From contig NC_088795.1 of assembly GCF_011386835.1 (NCBI RefSeq), forward strand, positions 105,026,434-105,090,433: DNA of 64,000 bases, written 5' to 3'. This DNA comes from Chrysemys picta bellii. Lineage: Eukaryota > Chordata > Testudines > Emydidae. Numbering within the stretch: position 1 is the stretch's first letter; each line of letters starts with the position of its first letter. This document shows positions 24,339 through 35,304 of this stretch, one piece after another. A model generated the notes under the pieces. That model did not search any database, was not told the origin of the DNA, and saw only the letters and a list, made by a program, of their open reading frames with translations. The position numbers and the translations under genes were made by a program.

Positions 24339-25355
24339 TTGTCTCAATAAGAAAAGGTTTCTGATCCAGTAACAGATTTAAGTCCAGCATAGTTGGAACT
24401 GTTAGTAACTGGAGCTCTGGCACCGAAACCTTCTGTTTCCATGGTTTGGGAGGCTTTGAAGATCTCCTCTCCTTTCAGGAGAATGAGCCTCACTTGGCAG
24501 TGGATCTGCAGTTGTGGTTCACAAGGGCAACATGATGAGGAAGGCCATACACACCTGTCCATTTGGATTTGAAATGTAAAGACTTGGAATATCTAACACT
24601 AATCCCTCACTTGCTTTTCCTGAGACACATCAAACAGCGGTTGTGTGGATCTGATACCAGGAATTGTAGAGATATGCAACACATCATTTATACCCAGCCT
24701 TTTTCTCTGGGGTTTGAGACTGGATCAGCCACTGTAGACCTGATATTCAAGCCAGTCCTAGAATTTATGTTCCAGAAAATATGCCTGAAAATGAACTAGA
24801 CTAAACCACAGCAAATGAAGAGAAATGGGTTCAAAAATAAATAAACATGCAACCTGGGTATGGAGAGAAGTTCCCAATGCTAGCAGCAAACCACAGAAAG
24901 TGTCCCAGAGCCAAGGGGAAATTAAAACCTTCACCCCCTTGTATTCATGTCTCTTCCTTGGATTGTTCGACTTCTCCCCTTATGTGCACCAGCCATAGCC
25001 CTATGCAACACACATCACTGGGAGAGGAAACCTCTACCCATGCCCTTTCGTCTGAGACTATGTGTGTGTGTGTTGGCATGTGGTGGGAGTAGGCTCCAGA
25101 AACTTTTTGCTCTCTGTCTCTCTCCTTTTTGCTGCAGGATTTTGTTCTTTTTAGAGGAAGTGTGTGTGAAACAGTCATGCAATAGTATTTACTAAAAAGT
25201 ATAGAGGGAATCGTATAAAAATAAAATGAATGGCTCCCATAACATATCTAATCAAATACTTGGCAAAGTTCAGTTTTTGCTTTGCCTTAGCTTAGAAACA
25301 GAGAACAAAGGAAAATCTAATATTTCTAAAAAGCAAGTCTAGTCTCTGACCTACC
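24339..25355. other. Non-coding DNA, nothing recognised
   Basis: Ordinary composition, with a short (TG)n near 25063-25073. Open frames at 24847-25092 and 24947-25195 overlap on both strands and have no domains. Confidence 0.45.
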
Positions 25356-25477
25356 TAGGGTGACCAGATGTCCAATTTTATACAGACAGTCTCAATATTT
25401 GGGGCTTTGTCTTACATAAGTGCTTATCACCCCCCATCCCAGTCCCGATTTGTCACATTTGCTGTCTGGTCACCCTA
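25356..25477. mobile_element. Short hAT MITE with 'tagggtgaccaga' ends
   Basis: The ends 'tagggtgaccagatgtcc' and 'gctgtctggtcaccct' are inverted, and the interior keeps 'agacagtctcaatatttgg' and 'cccagtcccgatttgtc'. At 122 bp it is about half the length of the sister copy at 21.85 kb, which is longer because of T and C expansions. The flanking octamers do not match, so it is probably older or its duplication was lost. Confidence 0.88.
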
Positions 25478-27610
25478 CCCTAGTCAGAGTGAAAGCCTCT
25501 TGCCACTGCATCCAGCTTGATCTCTAGCTTTTCTCCTAAACCTATTTATTATTTCCATCAATCAAGCTCAGCACATCCCATTTTTCCAAATATGGTTCTT
25601 TTCTCACACATACACACACACAAAATAGGGGTCTGGGAGCAGGCACACTCTTTACTCAGGAAATGGTCCAATGAGGAAAAGATAGCTCATTAATTATTAG
25701 TAGCTGCCTTTTGATGCCTAGCTACCAAACTAGTACCAGCCATCCACAGTTCCTGGTGTCTGGCTGGAACCAGTTTATCCAGGTCTTTGTTTAAAGTCTT
25801 TGGTTTCAATTCTCCCTTGCCATGAAATACACATTATTGATAGCTGCTGGACCTTCTGTCACAGTAATAATGCAGAGGCAATCCTCAGGATTTGGTTGGT
25901 TGTTTTTTTTTGTTTTTTTTTTTAATTGGCAGCTATTAGATGCAGTTTGGAGCATTAGTCAGTCCCAGTACAGAGGAATTATTGGTCAGAATGCAGGTGA
26001 AGCAAGTCAAGGAGTATGATAATTGCATTTTTCCCCCCGTGAATATCACCAGTGTATGTGTTTATATATAACATTTGCAGATAGAAAAAAACCTGTGCTA
26101 TGAAATGGGAAACTTATTTTCTGAATTGATCCAAGATTCCTCAGTAGACGGCATCTGAACTAGATCAGACTGTGTCATTTAGATTACGTAACTTTTCCAT
26201 TTATTAACACAATTTGGTTATTTTGGGTCTCATGTTCATAAGATCAAGGCCCAACTCTGAATACATTTGCACAAATAATTAACAATTGCCCACACAAAAA
26301 CTGGGCATTTATGGATTACAAACAAATGGCCAGTTTGCATGCTCTTACTGCTGTGTCTGTGCACACAAATTATGAATTGACCTTAAGCTGCAACTTTCTG
26401 AAAAAAATCAAACTTTTATATTCCATCTCTGGGAATCTCTTGAATAATCAAAGAAAGGTACACCAAATAGGATAGTGCTTTTCCTTCAATTTATAATTAC
26501 ATATTTTTGTAGTAACTACATAATGTGTTGTTCTAATATATGCTTAAAAGAGACATGACTATGTAATTTATTTTTGTTGTTACTTTGTTTTATCATTTCT
26601 AGCAATCACTTGATTATTAATTGATTAATACAGTTAGTAAATGAATGCAAGAGGGCTGCCGAGTGTGACACTTGCTAATGATAATGGCAATGTGTGTTAA
26701 CCAGTACAGGATATTATCTGCATGACAGAAGCACGTTACAGCAATAAACTCAGCCGGAATAAAGACTGAATGAATAAAGCTAAAAACTCAGAGACAAAAG
26801 GGGAAAAAAGATAGAAGAATTTGAAATTGTGAGAAGAGACATCAACTAGGAGGAATTTAAAAAATAAAGCAATTTTTGTCTAGTGCCATTAGCTGCAGTG
26901 GACTGTGCAAAACTGAATTGATCAGGAGGCAGCACCTCTGCAGAGTGTGGAGGTAAGATTAGTAAAACCGTGCCAGTTTATTTACTGAGAATTATCGCAA
27001 AGAGTAACATGATCAGGAACAAGGTCAGACACAGTGTAACAGTGCCACAGCCGGAGAGAAAAAAGTCTGGAGTGACAGGGGAAGTAGGAAACAGAAGAGA
27101 ATGCAACAATATTCTAGCACAAATCTTAGTCATAATAAGATTTTTACTTCGTTTTCTAGAAACATGTGCACTGCCCCTCCCCCCCAATGTATTAAGAAGG
27201 GCAAAAATTGGTGTAAATGTTCAGCATTTTCTGGGCTTTCATCCACTGCTGGCCATTTGAAAAGCTCACCAGTTTGAAAAGTGCTTATAAAATACGGTGC
27301 AATTGTATCCGTGTTTCCTAAAGGAACCATGCTGCCAATATGCTGTATAATAAATTAGGGCATAACAAAAATGCTTTAAATACACAGCACGGAAGAGGAA
27401 GAAAAAACAGCAAAAAGGAAAAATTCTAAAGCTACAAAATCAGAAATGAAACTTTAAAAACAGAACTGTGTAAACATCTTATGGTTTTGTTTTAAATAAT
27501 TCAGTCATCTAATGTACTTTTTTATCCTCACTCCTAAGCAGAGTTTCTGTATTCTGCTTTAATAAACTTCTCCTTCTGCTACCTCCCACAAGCTATTTGC
27601 TCACTGTTTG
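25478..27610. other. Non-coding DNA; possible conserved segment at 26570-26790
   Basis: AT-rich. The stretch 26590-26760 has homeodomain-like AT cores ('ttgattattaattgattaat') followed by mixed-composition sequence free of repeat signs. By style this resembles vertebrate conserved non-coding elements. That is an impression from one sequence and needs an alignment. Confidence 0.2.
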
Positions 27611-27618
27611 TGTTTATG

Positions 27619-28827
27619 TAGGGTTACCATATTTCAATACTGCAAAAAGAGGACACTCCACGGGGCCCTGGCCCCGCCCCAACTCCGCCCCCTCCCCTGA
27701 GCACCCCACATTCCACCTCCTTCCTCCCACCCCTCAGCGGCTGCTGCTGCGCTGGGGAAGTTGCTTTGGCCCCCGCTGCGGTGGAGAGCGGCGGGAGCCG
27801 GGAAAGTTGGAGCCCGGGGAGGAGGCGGTCCCTTACCATGCCTTCCTATTTTCCCGGACATGTCCAACTTTTTGGAAATTCCTCCCGGCCAGGAATTTGA
27901 GGACCAAAAAGCCGGACATGTCTGAGAAAATCCAGATGTATGGTAATCCTATCCCAGAGTCGCCTCCTGCCCGCCCACCCAACCCCCCAGGCCTCACCCC
28001 AGAGCCACCTTCCACCTTCCTGCCGGACCCCCCCAAGCCTCACCCCAGAGCCACCTGCTCTCCACGGGCCCCATCCTCAGCCTTCTCCTGCCTCAGTCCC
28101 CCCCCCCCCTCTCCTGAGAGCCTGCCCTCCACAGCCCCCCCACTCTCCACAGTCCCCCCCTCCACAGCCCCTGCCTCAGAGCCCCTCACCCCTTCCCATA
28201 GCCCCCTACCCTCAGAATCCCCCCCACCTCAGAGTCCCCCACCCTTCACCTCCCTTAGGGGAGCCTTCACGCTGCTCCCAGCCGGACCCGGCGAGGCTGC
28301 AGCAGCTCAGGCTGCGGGAGGCACTGCAGCGCGGGCCCTTCCCGGATGGGGGAGCTCGGGCTTCCGGGAGCCACCACCGCCATGTGCCGAGATACTTTCC
28401 CCTGCACCGGGACCCGCCCCCAGGCAGTGGCTCCGCCGGGGGGGAGGCAGCCCCGGCTGCAGTGACTGCTGGCGGGGGGCTCCTTGCACGGCCGGGACGG
28501 AGGGGGAAGACTGAGGCCAGAGCTGCTGGGGATGCTCGGAGGAGAGAGAAGCGTCCGCGGGTCCCCCCCCACCAGCAGCTGGCTGCAGAGATGCCACCGC
28601 TCCTAGCCGTGGGGCGCAGGGTTGCAGCAGCACGGGGGGGGGGGGGGGGGGTTGCAATGCACAGGCTGAGCGAGCTGATACCCCAAGAGGAGACGGGGCA
28701 GTGGGTAGGGTTATCATACATCCGTATTTTCTGGACGTTTTTATATATTTAAAAAATCCTCCCGTATTTAAAATTAACAACTAAAAAGCCGGACATGTCC
28801 AGGGAAATACGGACGTATGGTAACCCT
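27619..28827. mobile_element. Compound hAT structure: two 'tagggtt' units around a GC-rich segment
   Basis: The left unit (27619-27950) and right unit (28706-28827) each have both inverted ends of the family. The outer flanks are 'tgtttatg' (27611-27618) and 'agtttatg' (28828-28835), 7 of 8 matching. The inner flanks do not match each other. The best reading is that the whole 1.2 kb inserted as one piece. Both units keep the 'gccggacatgtc' block. The central 755 bp (27951-28705) is C-rich, then CpG-rich, and ends in an 18-G run. Two long open frames (27597-28514 and 27940-28752) run through it. Their first parts are Pro/Ser-rich low complexity, so I do not call them genes. Confidence 0.75.
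28634..28651 (+). repeat. Poly-G run (18)
   Basis: Eighteen uninterrupted G residues inside the compound hAT structure. Potential G-quadruplex former, and also prone to sequencing-length error. Confidence 0.9.
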
Positions 28828-28835
28828 AGTTTATG

Positions 28836-29645
28836 TCTAGCCCTTCCCTGTGCCATGTAACATAGCTGGAAAACCCAAGAACCACCCACTGTAATATACA
28901 GTTGTATTGCTCTGACCGTTAGAGTTTATGCAACTGCTAGAGGTTGCTGCCAATCCCCTGTCCGGAGTTATGAGATTAACTGGTATTGTTCAGATCAGCC
29001 TAGGACACCAAGTGAATTTTGGAAGGATTGAGGAGTTAAACTAAAATGACGGACCTGTACACAGATTAGATACCAAGGAGATTGGTGCTGTAGAAAGATG
29101 AGAGGGATAGTGGGAGATGGGTTGGAAATAAAAAAAAGTTATGTAATCACAACTGATGGCAGTTTCCCATGTTACAGCATAAGCTATATCAAATCTAAAT
29201 ATAATGAATGCTCATTTGCATCATTATTTTATTATTTAATATAGACAAAGTATAAATGAATATAGTTAGTTATGTTCAAGTTTCATCCATTAATAGTTGG
29301 GATCGAAAAGAGAGAGGCTGCTTATGAACCAATAGGTTCAATGATATCTTTGCAAAGTAATACTGAGATAGTGAAAGGAATGCCTCTCCAAAACTACTCA
29401 GGGCTTCACCTTTCCACCAACCAACTAGTGTGGTTTTAAGGATTTTTAGAAATACAGAGAGCCAGATTCTCAACTAGTGTAAATCTGAATAGCATTACTG
29501 AAGTCAAATGATGATGAAATTTCATCAGCTGACAATCTGACACATTATGAATGATCAGTAAATAGTTCATTGTGCCTTAAAACACTAATAGGGCCAGATT
29601 GTGTCTGGCCCTGTGGAGGGGACACAAGGAGCTGCAATTCTAACA
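28836..29645. other. Non-coding DNA, nothing firm
   Basis: AT-rich. 'cagattctcaactagtgtaaa' near 29463 and 'actgaagtcaaatg' near 29497 are weak copies of the old 'agattctcaactggtgtaaatc ... tgacttcaatgg' motif. Confidence 0.45.
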
Positions 29646-29649
29646 CTGA

Positions 29650-29750
29650 TAGCCCCAGTCGTCGGCGGGCAGGATCAAACCTGGGACCTCTGGAGCTAAA
29701 TGCATGAGTCTCTACTGTATGAACTAAAAGTTTCATGGCTCTTAGATAAG
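29650..29750 (-). mobile_element. tRNA-derived SINE head
   Basis: On the minus strand an A-box-like block (inverse of 'gagtctctactgtatgaact', 29706-29725) is followed at tRNA-like spacing by a B-box-like block (inverse of 'gcaggatcaaacctggg', 29670-29686). The sequence between, 'catgcatttagctccagagg' in sense, fits a tRNA-derived turtle Pol III SINE. A complete functional tRNA cloverleaf is not formed: no acceptor pairing is obvious. Confidence 0.65.
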
Positions 29751-29779
29751 GCTGTAGCAGACTCATTAATCTCTAAGTG

Positions 29780-30856
29780 GTCTCAGTGCCACTAGAGGGG
29801 GACAGAGCAGGACACCCATGGAGGTGGGTGGGTTACACAATCTTGCAGGTTTTTGGAGGCATGGTCATACTTTCAGGGTAATTGCACCTGTAACTCTGCC
29901 ATGGTCCACTACAGGAGTTCTCTGTCAGACCTCAGGTCTCCTGCCATCACCTGTCTCTGGACAGGGATAATTGTCCCACTCGCTCCTGACTGGAGGGTTT
30001 AAAGCTGCACAGCACCCTGCTTTACACTGATATCCCCAGCAAGCTAATCTGCCTAAGGCCTGTGCTTGGCTTTCTCTCAGAGGGCTATGGACAGTGGATT
30101 GCCAACAGTGAAGTTACCATACAGTTCCTTCTATGCAATCACATTTATTCTTAAAAGTTAAAGCACTACAGAAAAGATATAAAAACAAAAATATATTAAT
30201 ATGCTAAAAAGCTTCCCAGAGGTAACCCATTAGCTGCAGTAACCCCTACCCACGGAGTAGAACCCAGTAATAAACAAACCATTCATAGATTTAATACAAC
30301 AGTCCCCAAAAACACTGCATGGAATTGCAATATCTGAACACAATTGTAGTTCTTCAGCTCCCTTAAAGTACAAGGACTGCCTCTGATTAACACCCCTGTA
30401 TTCACACCAATAATCTTCGTACAAAATATGCCTTGTGAGGTATCATTTGAAAACTATTATTTTGCTGGTCAATAATATCCTGGTGAAATGTATGTAGCAA
30501 CATTATATGTTATGTATGAAATCCCCGGTATGATGGCCTTAGCACAGGTTCAAAACCATATAGCTCTGCCCAAGCAGAAGTATCCTAAATAAAGAAGTGT
30601 GTTTACCTCATTTTACATATAAGTAGTAAAGAGGGTCCTCAGGACAGAAAGAAAAAGAGATGGTAGGAGACAAAGCAAGTTTGCATTTCAGCAAACACAG
30701 GTGAGAAGATCTAGGAGACTCCTTCACCACTAGACTTCATGTTGCCTCCTTTACTGTTTGAAGAAAACTTTGCTTTGGGGTAATCCGTAAAATAATTCAC
30801 TTCAAAAGTTAACTGGACTATAAAACAAAAACAGGGAAGAAAATCCCAAGGTTTTG

Positions 30857-30901
<45 letters not shown>

Positions 30902-31560
30902 TCCTTTGATTTGGGGAAAGGTCCTGACCTGAGAATTTGGTCAGCCATGTTGCTGGGAACCTGTGGTAAGGATTTTATTTTGAATCAAGTCTAGCCTGTT
31001 AAGTTTTAGTTGCTAGAAAGCATTTGATCTTAATTTCTCTTGTAACTATTTCTCACTTTAATACCTTATACTTGCACTCACTTAAAACCTCTCTCTTTGG
31101 AGAGAAACTTATTTTATTTTTAATCTAAACTAATCCAGTGTTGTGTTTAAACTGAACTGTTTGGTAACTCCAGTTAAAGCAGCAAACTGTTGAATACTGA
31201 CCCGTTACAGGGACAACAGACTTAATATCTGAACTGGCCAGGACAGGGCTGGATATACAGAACACACATTTTGGGAAAATTTGGGACTAGGAGCATTTCA
31301 GGGTCACTCTGAGTAGTAACCAAGGCTGGTGGAAGCCATATGGTGACTGGAGTGTTGCTGCCATGTTGCTGGGGTCAGCACTGCTGAACCAGGGCTGTAG
31401 CTGTACACAGACAGACACAATCCATGTGTGACCTGCATGCTATGAGGCTGTTTGTGAGCAGCCCTGGTTGGAAGCTACAACAGCAAAGCACTATAAGACA
31501 GTCAGGGTTGCAGAGCTGGTGGTGACAACCCCTCAATGGTATGGATTACACTCCAGAATG
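29780..31560. mobile_element. Decayed retroelement-like tract, family unassigned
   Basis: Two recognisable turtle-type stretches lie here. The first runs 30440-30640 ('cctggtgaaatgtatgtagc', 'aaatccccggtatgatggcc'). The second runs 31140-31560 ('tttggtaactccagttaaag', 'ggacaacagacttaatatct', 'ggctgtttgtgagcagccc', 'acactccagaatgtgac'). The order and spacing match a long repeat I have seen across turtle genomes and suspect to be LTR-type. No gag, pol or env frame survives. A (TG)20 tract splits the middle. Confidence 0.45.
30861..30900 (+). repeat. (TG)20 microsatellite
   Basis: Twenty uninterrupted TG dinucleotides; a candidate length-variable marker. Confidence 0.97.
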
Positions 31561-31564
31561 TGAC

Positions 31565-31585
31565 ATCCATATCCATATCCATATC
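31565..31585 (+). repeat. (ATCCAT)n short tandem repeat
   Basis: 'tccatatccatatccatatc' is 3.5 copies of a 6-bp unit. Confidence 0.85.
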
Positions 31586-31891
31586 CTAGTCTGGCTCAGT
31601 ATGGGATGTGGACTCCCCTGTATGTCAGAGCATGCAACATTTTAGTTGGGTTCTCAATAACTGATAACTTTGTGAATAATGTGACATCAGAAGTTAAGGT
31701 GTAGAGAAAGACATTAGATGCCAGTTTCTCTGATCTCCCTCTCAGTCTCATGTGCTCCCAGAATATCAGCAACCACTTTTATAAAGATGATTTCTGTCAC
31801 CTGTTCTCTCTCAGCCTGGCTTTCCTCCTTTTTAGTTAGGCTTTTCTGAATTTCTGTCTGACTGCAGCAAGAATGACGACAGCTTCTTGTG

Positions 31892-32412
31892 TAGGGTTAC
31901 CATATTAAAACATTTAAAAAAAGAGGACACTCCATGGGGCCCCGCCCCTTCCCCGCCCCAACTCCACCTCCTCCCCTGAGCGCCCCGCATTCCCTCTCCT
32001 CCTCCTCCCTCCCAGCCATGTGAAACAGCTGCCCGAATGCTACGGGCTTCACGGTTTGCCAGGCAGCCCCTAGACCTCCAGACCCTGCGCCCCCGGCCGG
32101 GCGCTTCCCCAGCATAGCCTGAGCCTGGGAGGGGAAGCGCCTGGCCGGGGGCGCAGGGTCTGGGGGCTGCCTGGCAAACCGTGAAGCCGGTAGCGCTCGG
32201 GCAGCTTGGCTCTTCAGCTACACAGAGCTGAGGTGTCTGGGGGGGAGCAGCAGCAGCCGCCACCGGAGCCGCTCTAAGGTGAGCAGGGGACAGGGATACC
32301 AGCAAAGCATTTTCCCGGACATGTACAGCTTTTTGGCAATTCCCCCCGGATAGGGATTTGAGGACCAAAAAGCCGGACATGTCCGGGAAAATCCGGACGT
32401 ATGGTAACCCTA
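31892..32412. mobile_element. hAT MITE with 'tagggttaccat' ends and GC-rich core
   Basis: The ends 'tagggttaccatattaaaac' and 'ggacgtatggtaacccta' are inverted. The flanks 'ttcttgtg' (31884-31891) and 'accttgtg' (32413-32420) agree at 6 of 8. The subterminal region has paired 'cccggacatgtac' (32315-32326) and 'ccggacatgtccggg' (32373-32387) blocks. The core (about 32030-32210) contains 'gcttcacggtttgccaggca' and its inverse 'tgcctggcaaaccgtgaagc', a large inner inverted repeat. The core is shared with the copy at 18.0 kb. The 213-codon minus-strand frame across it (31832-32473) reads low-complexity sequence and both MITE ends, so it is not a gene. Confidence 0.85.
32375..32384. promoter_or_regulatory. 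p53 half-site-like palindrome GGACATGTCC
   Basis: A perfect RRRCWWGYYY half-site in the subterminal region of the hAT MITE, 48 bp after a one-mismatch version at 32317-32326. Related sites lie at 27856-27865, 27914-27923, 28791-28800 and 18075-18084 in sister copies. Binding is not shown; the spacing is too large for a classic two-half-site element. Confidence 0.35.
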
Positions 32413-32420
32413 ACCTTGTG

Positions 32421-35144
32421 AAATAAGATCCTCTGGTCCGAGTGTGAGACTGAAAACCCAGGATGAAATCCAAGGATTATTTACATTTCCTCCAACATCT
32501 CATAGCTATTAAGCTGGAGTTATTAAATCATTCCAAATTATCTTAAATAAAAAGAAATGTGTTCAAAAGAGAAACTAGAGATAATCAGTGAAAATGAATA
32601 TAAGGCACAAAACTTTAAGCACAGTCTAAAGCTCCCACACATCTCAGCACACAGATTTGAAGTTCTCTACTGATCCTGATAAAGTTTGTGTAGAAATAAT
32701 AAATCATAAAATGTTTGGTTCAACCAAGACTGTTCCACTCTCTCAGCTAACCTGTCTCGTTTCACTCTGCCTCCAGATAATGTGTCTGAGTTCCCTTATC
32801 TAGCAACTAGGCCTGCAACATAGAGACTGTCTCTGCCTTTAGGTGAGTCATCTACCAACTTGCTTAAGTATTGAGGGGGAGATTTAGCATTCTTCCCACA
32901 TTCCTCTAGGTGCCATTAAGCACTATCTCACCTTTTTGAAGCTAGCATCCTTAGACATCAGTTTAATGACTTTACTATCAAGCTTTTAAGCTAGTCTGTT
33001 GTTCCCAGGGAGCAGTTTAATACACATGGTGTTAAAGGGGTCCTTGTCCAGACACGTTTGCAGTTTGTAGTTGTTTATACCATTCCCCAGCTATTTCACA
33101 GACAGTGTATACTGAATTTGGAAATATCACAGATATACAAAATGGCTTGCCATAGAAACACAACACCCGTCACATATATCACAATTCTCTACTTCATTCA
33201 CTTTGTTAAGCAAGTCAGCATGATGAAATGGTATTCCCAAATCTATGCCAACTTCTCCCTCTCAGGCCAGCTTACTCCGTATTCTTAATGAAAGTATTTT
33301 TATGACATACAGTTTGAAATCATCAAATCACATCATGGTTCTGAACTGTAGCGTTGTTAGAATTAAAGCTCCAAGAGTAACCAGAAAAATGACCTATTCC
33401 CTAATCTGATCCTTGGGCACATCCCGTTTACACTTTCATAACTGCCCAGTAACATCAGTCACGTTAAAGGGTACAATGAAAATTGAACCCTCTCTGAACA
33501 GCGCTGGTTTGCTTACACTCAATTATGAGCAGGACGGAGAGGAATCTCTCACAGCTAAAGGGAATATTTATTACTGTAATAAGTTCTATTCTTGAGAAGT
33601 AGTGTCTGATATCAAGAAAAAATAAGCACACTCATAACTCTAATACTTTCTAACCTGTCTTTTTCCTCTATAATGGCATTTCTATTTCAACATCCAATTC
33701 CAATTGAAAGAAAACAAGATTCTATAGCACCCAAGACAGTGTTAATGGTTCATATAGCACCCAAAGTGCACTTTCCAGTACTTAAAAATGGCATGATCCC
33801 TGCCCTGAAGAGTTAATCTAAATTTGAACATAATACAATGAATGACAGCAAACACTACAGAGAGTTAAAGGAGCTGGGTTACAAAAAAATATTTATAAGA
33901 TGTGCTATGTATGTTCCATCGTCATCCCTTTTATATATAAAATTAAAATTTTAAAGTACTGGTTGTTATTGAGGAGTTTAGTTTCATGTTAGCAGGAGAC
34001 TCTAGGTGGCTTCCTTAACTCGAGAAATCTATAGTCACTTCTCAATTATCTAATCTAGTCCAAACAGAATTATGAAAACGCTGCTGTTAAGTCTGATGTA
34101 TTTAAGACATCATGCCAGATGCAGACACATAATGCTATATACAATTCAAATTTGTATCTTATTAGGAGACAAATTTCTCCTCTCTAATCCACACTTCTGA
34201 TCTATAATCTACAACACAGGTCTCACAAATATTGCACTTATTCACTGCACAGAACTTGTATTGAGTCAATGGGAGTTCCATGTGGTAAACAATTTCATAA
34301 GCCTGCTCTGTGAATAGGATATCAAGAGTGTGGACAAAAAGGGAGAATTCTTGCCTGCGGTTTTGATCATTCCCCACTGAAGCCAATGGGAGTTTTGCTA
34401 TTGACATCAATAGGAGCAGTATCAGACCCTGTAGCTGAAATTATTTAGACACAAATTATTTCAAAAGGAATTATAAAATGGCAACAATGTTTGATTCGGG
34501 TTTTGTGCATTGTGTTAGTTCTTCAGGAAAGTCTTTTCCCCATAACATTCAATACTATCACAATTTTACTTGGAATTGCAATTTAAATTAGATGCTTTAA
34601 AATGCATCAATATCATTAACTTCTTACCTTACTATATCAGATCTTCATAAGAATCAATTCTTTAACAACGAGAAAACAAAATCACTGCCTACATCTAGCT
34701 TTAATTAGTATTATTAAGTGTCACAGCTGATAAATAAGCAGCAAAATATTTATAATGATATTGTATTTTAAGATGTAATAACCATTTTAAGCTTCTACTT
34801 ATATCACCTTAAACTCAGCCAAAGCAGGATTTTTTTTTATAGAAATGAGTCAGTATTATTGTTTGAAAACCTATACTGTGCATAGTAATATAATACAAGT
34901 TTGTTTATGGACCAAATGCTTATTCTGTTTGGAGTTTATCCATAAAATGGCACAAATCAATATGTTCTTTTATACAGAGTAATTTTGCCTTTGTATTCTA
35001 GGTAGTGGTTGACATCTACAAAACTGCCCATCCAGATTATTTCTGTATGTAAAAGCAAGAGTAGTTTGGGGGAGTAAATATAGTAGCTGTAGGTCCATTG
35101 TGTGATCTCTAGTAAAGCATGAATCTCATCTGTGTTAAGATGCA
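32421..35144. other. Non-coding DNA with ancient repeat relics
   Basis: At 33712-33836, 'tatagcacccaagacagtgt', a second 'atatagcacccaaagtgc' and 'atccctgccctgaagagtta' resemble the old repeat seen at 597-780. At 34255-34430 two 'caatgggagtt' phrases and 'attgacatcaataggagcag' belong to the recurrent old motif. No gene supported. Confidence 0.5.
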
Positions 35145-35235
35145 TGCTCTAAAGCCCCAACTCAGCAAAGTAGTTAAGAGCATGTTTAACACATTAAGCT
35201 TAAATGCAGTCCTGGACAATTCAGCAAATCTGTTG
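35145..35235. repeat. Ancient 'actcagcaaagtagttaa' relic
   Basis: 'ccccaactcagcaaagtagt', 'taagagcatgtttaacacat' and 'gacaattcagcaaatct' form an imperfect palindrome of the family noted at 16.04 kb. It lies directly left of the next element. Confidence 0.5.
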
Positions 35236-35304
35236 GCATCTCAGTTGGAGAGGACAAGAGGGCAGCCTTTGCAGCGTCAATTCTCTTGGAATAGTGGAAG
35301 CTGA

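Noticed and set aside
27535..27580. AATAAA-type polyadenylation signal ending a gene
   Set aside because: The hexamer is common in AT-rich DNA and no upstream coding sequence or exon is supported.
27597..28514. 305-codon plus-strand open frame, the longest in the window
   Set aside because: Starts outside the mobile element, runs through its left end and consists largely of Pro/Ser-rich low-complexity sequence. A second long frame overlaps it in another phase. No domain recognised.
28634..28651. G18 run as a functional G-quadruplex
   Set aside because: It lies inside a mobile-element core and run length may be a sequencing artefact; no regulatory context.
31832..32473. 213-codon minus-strand open frame
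   Set aside because: It spans both ends of a hAT MITE and its palindromic CpG-rich core. Similar peptide phrases arise at 18.0 and 27.9 kb only because the same MITE ends are translated.
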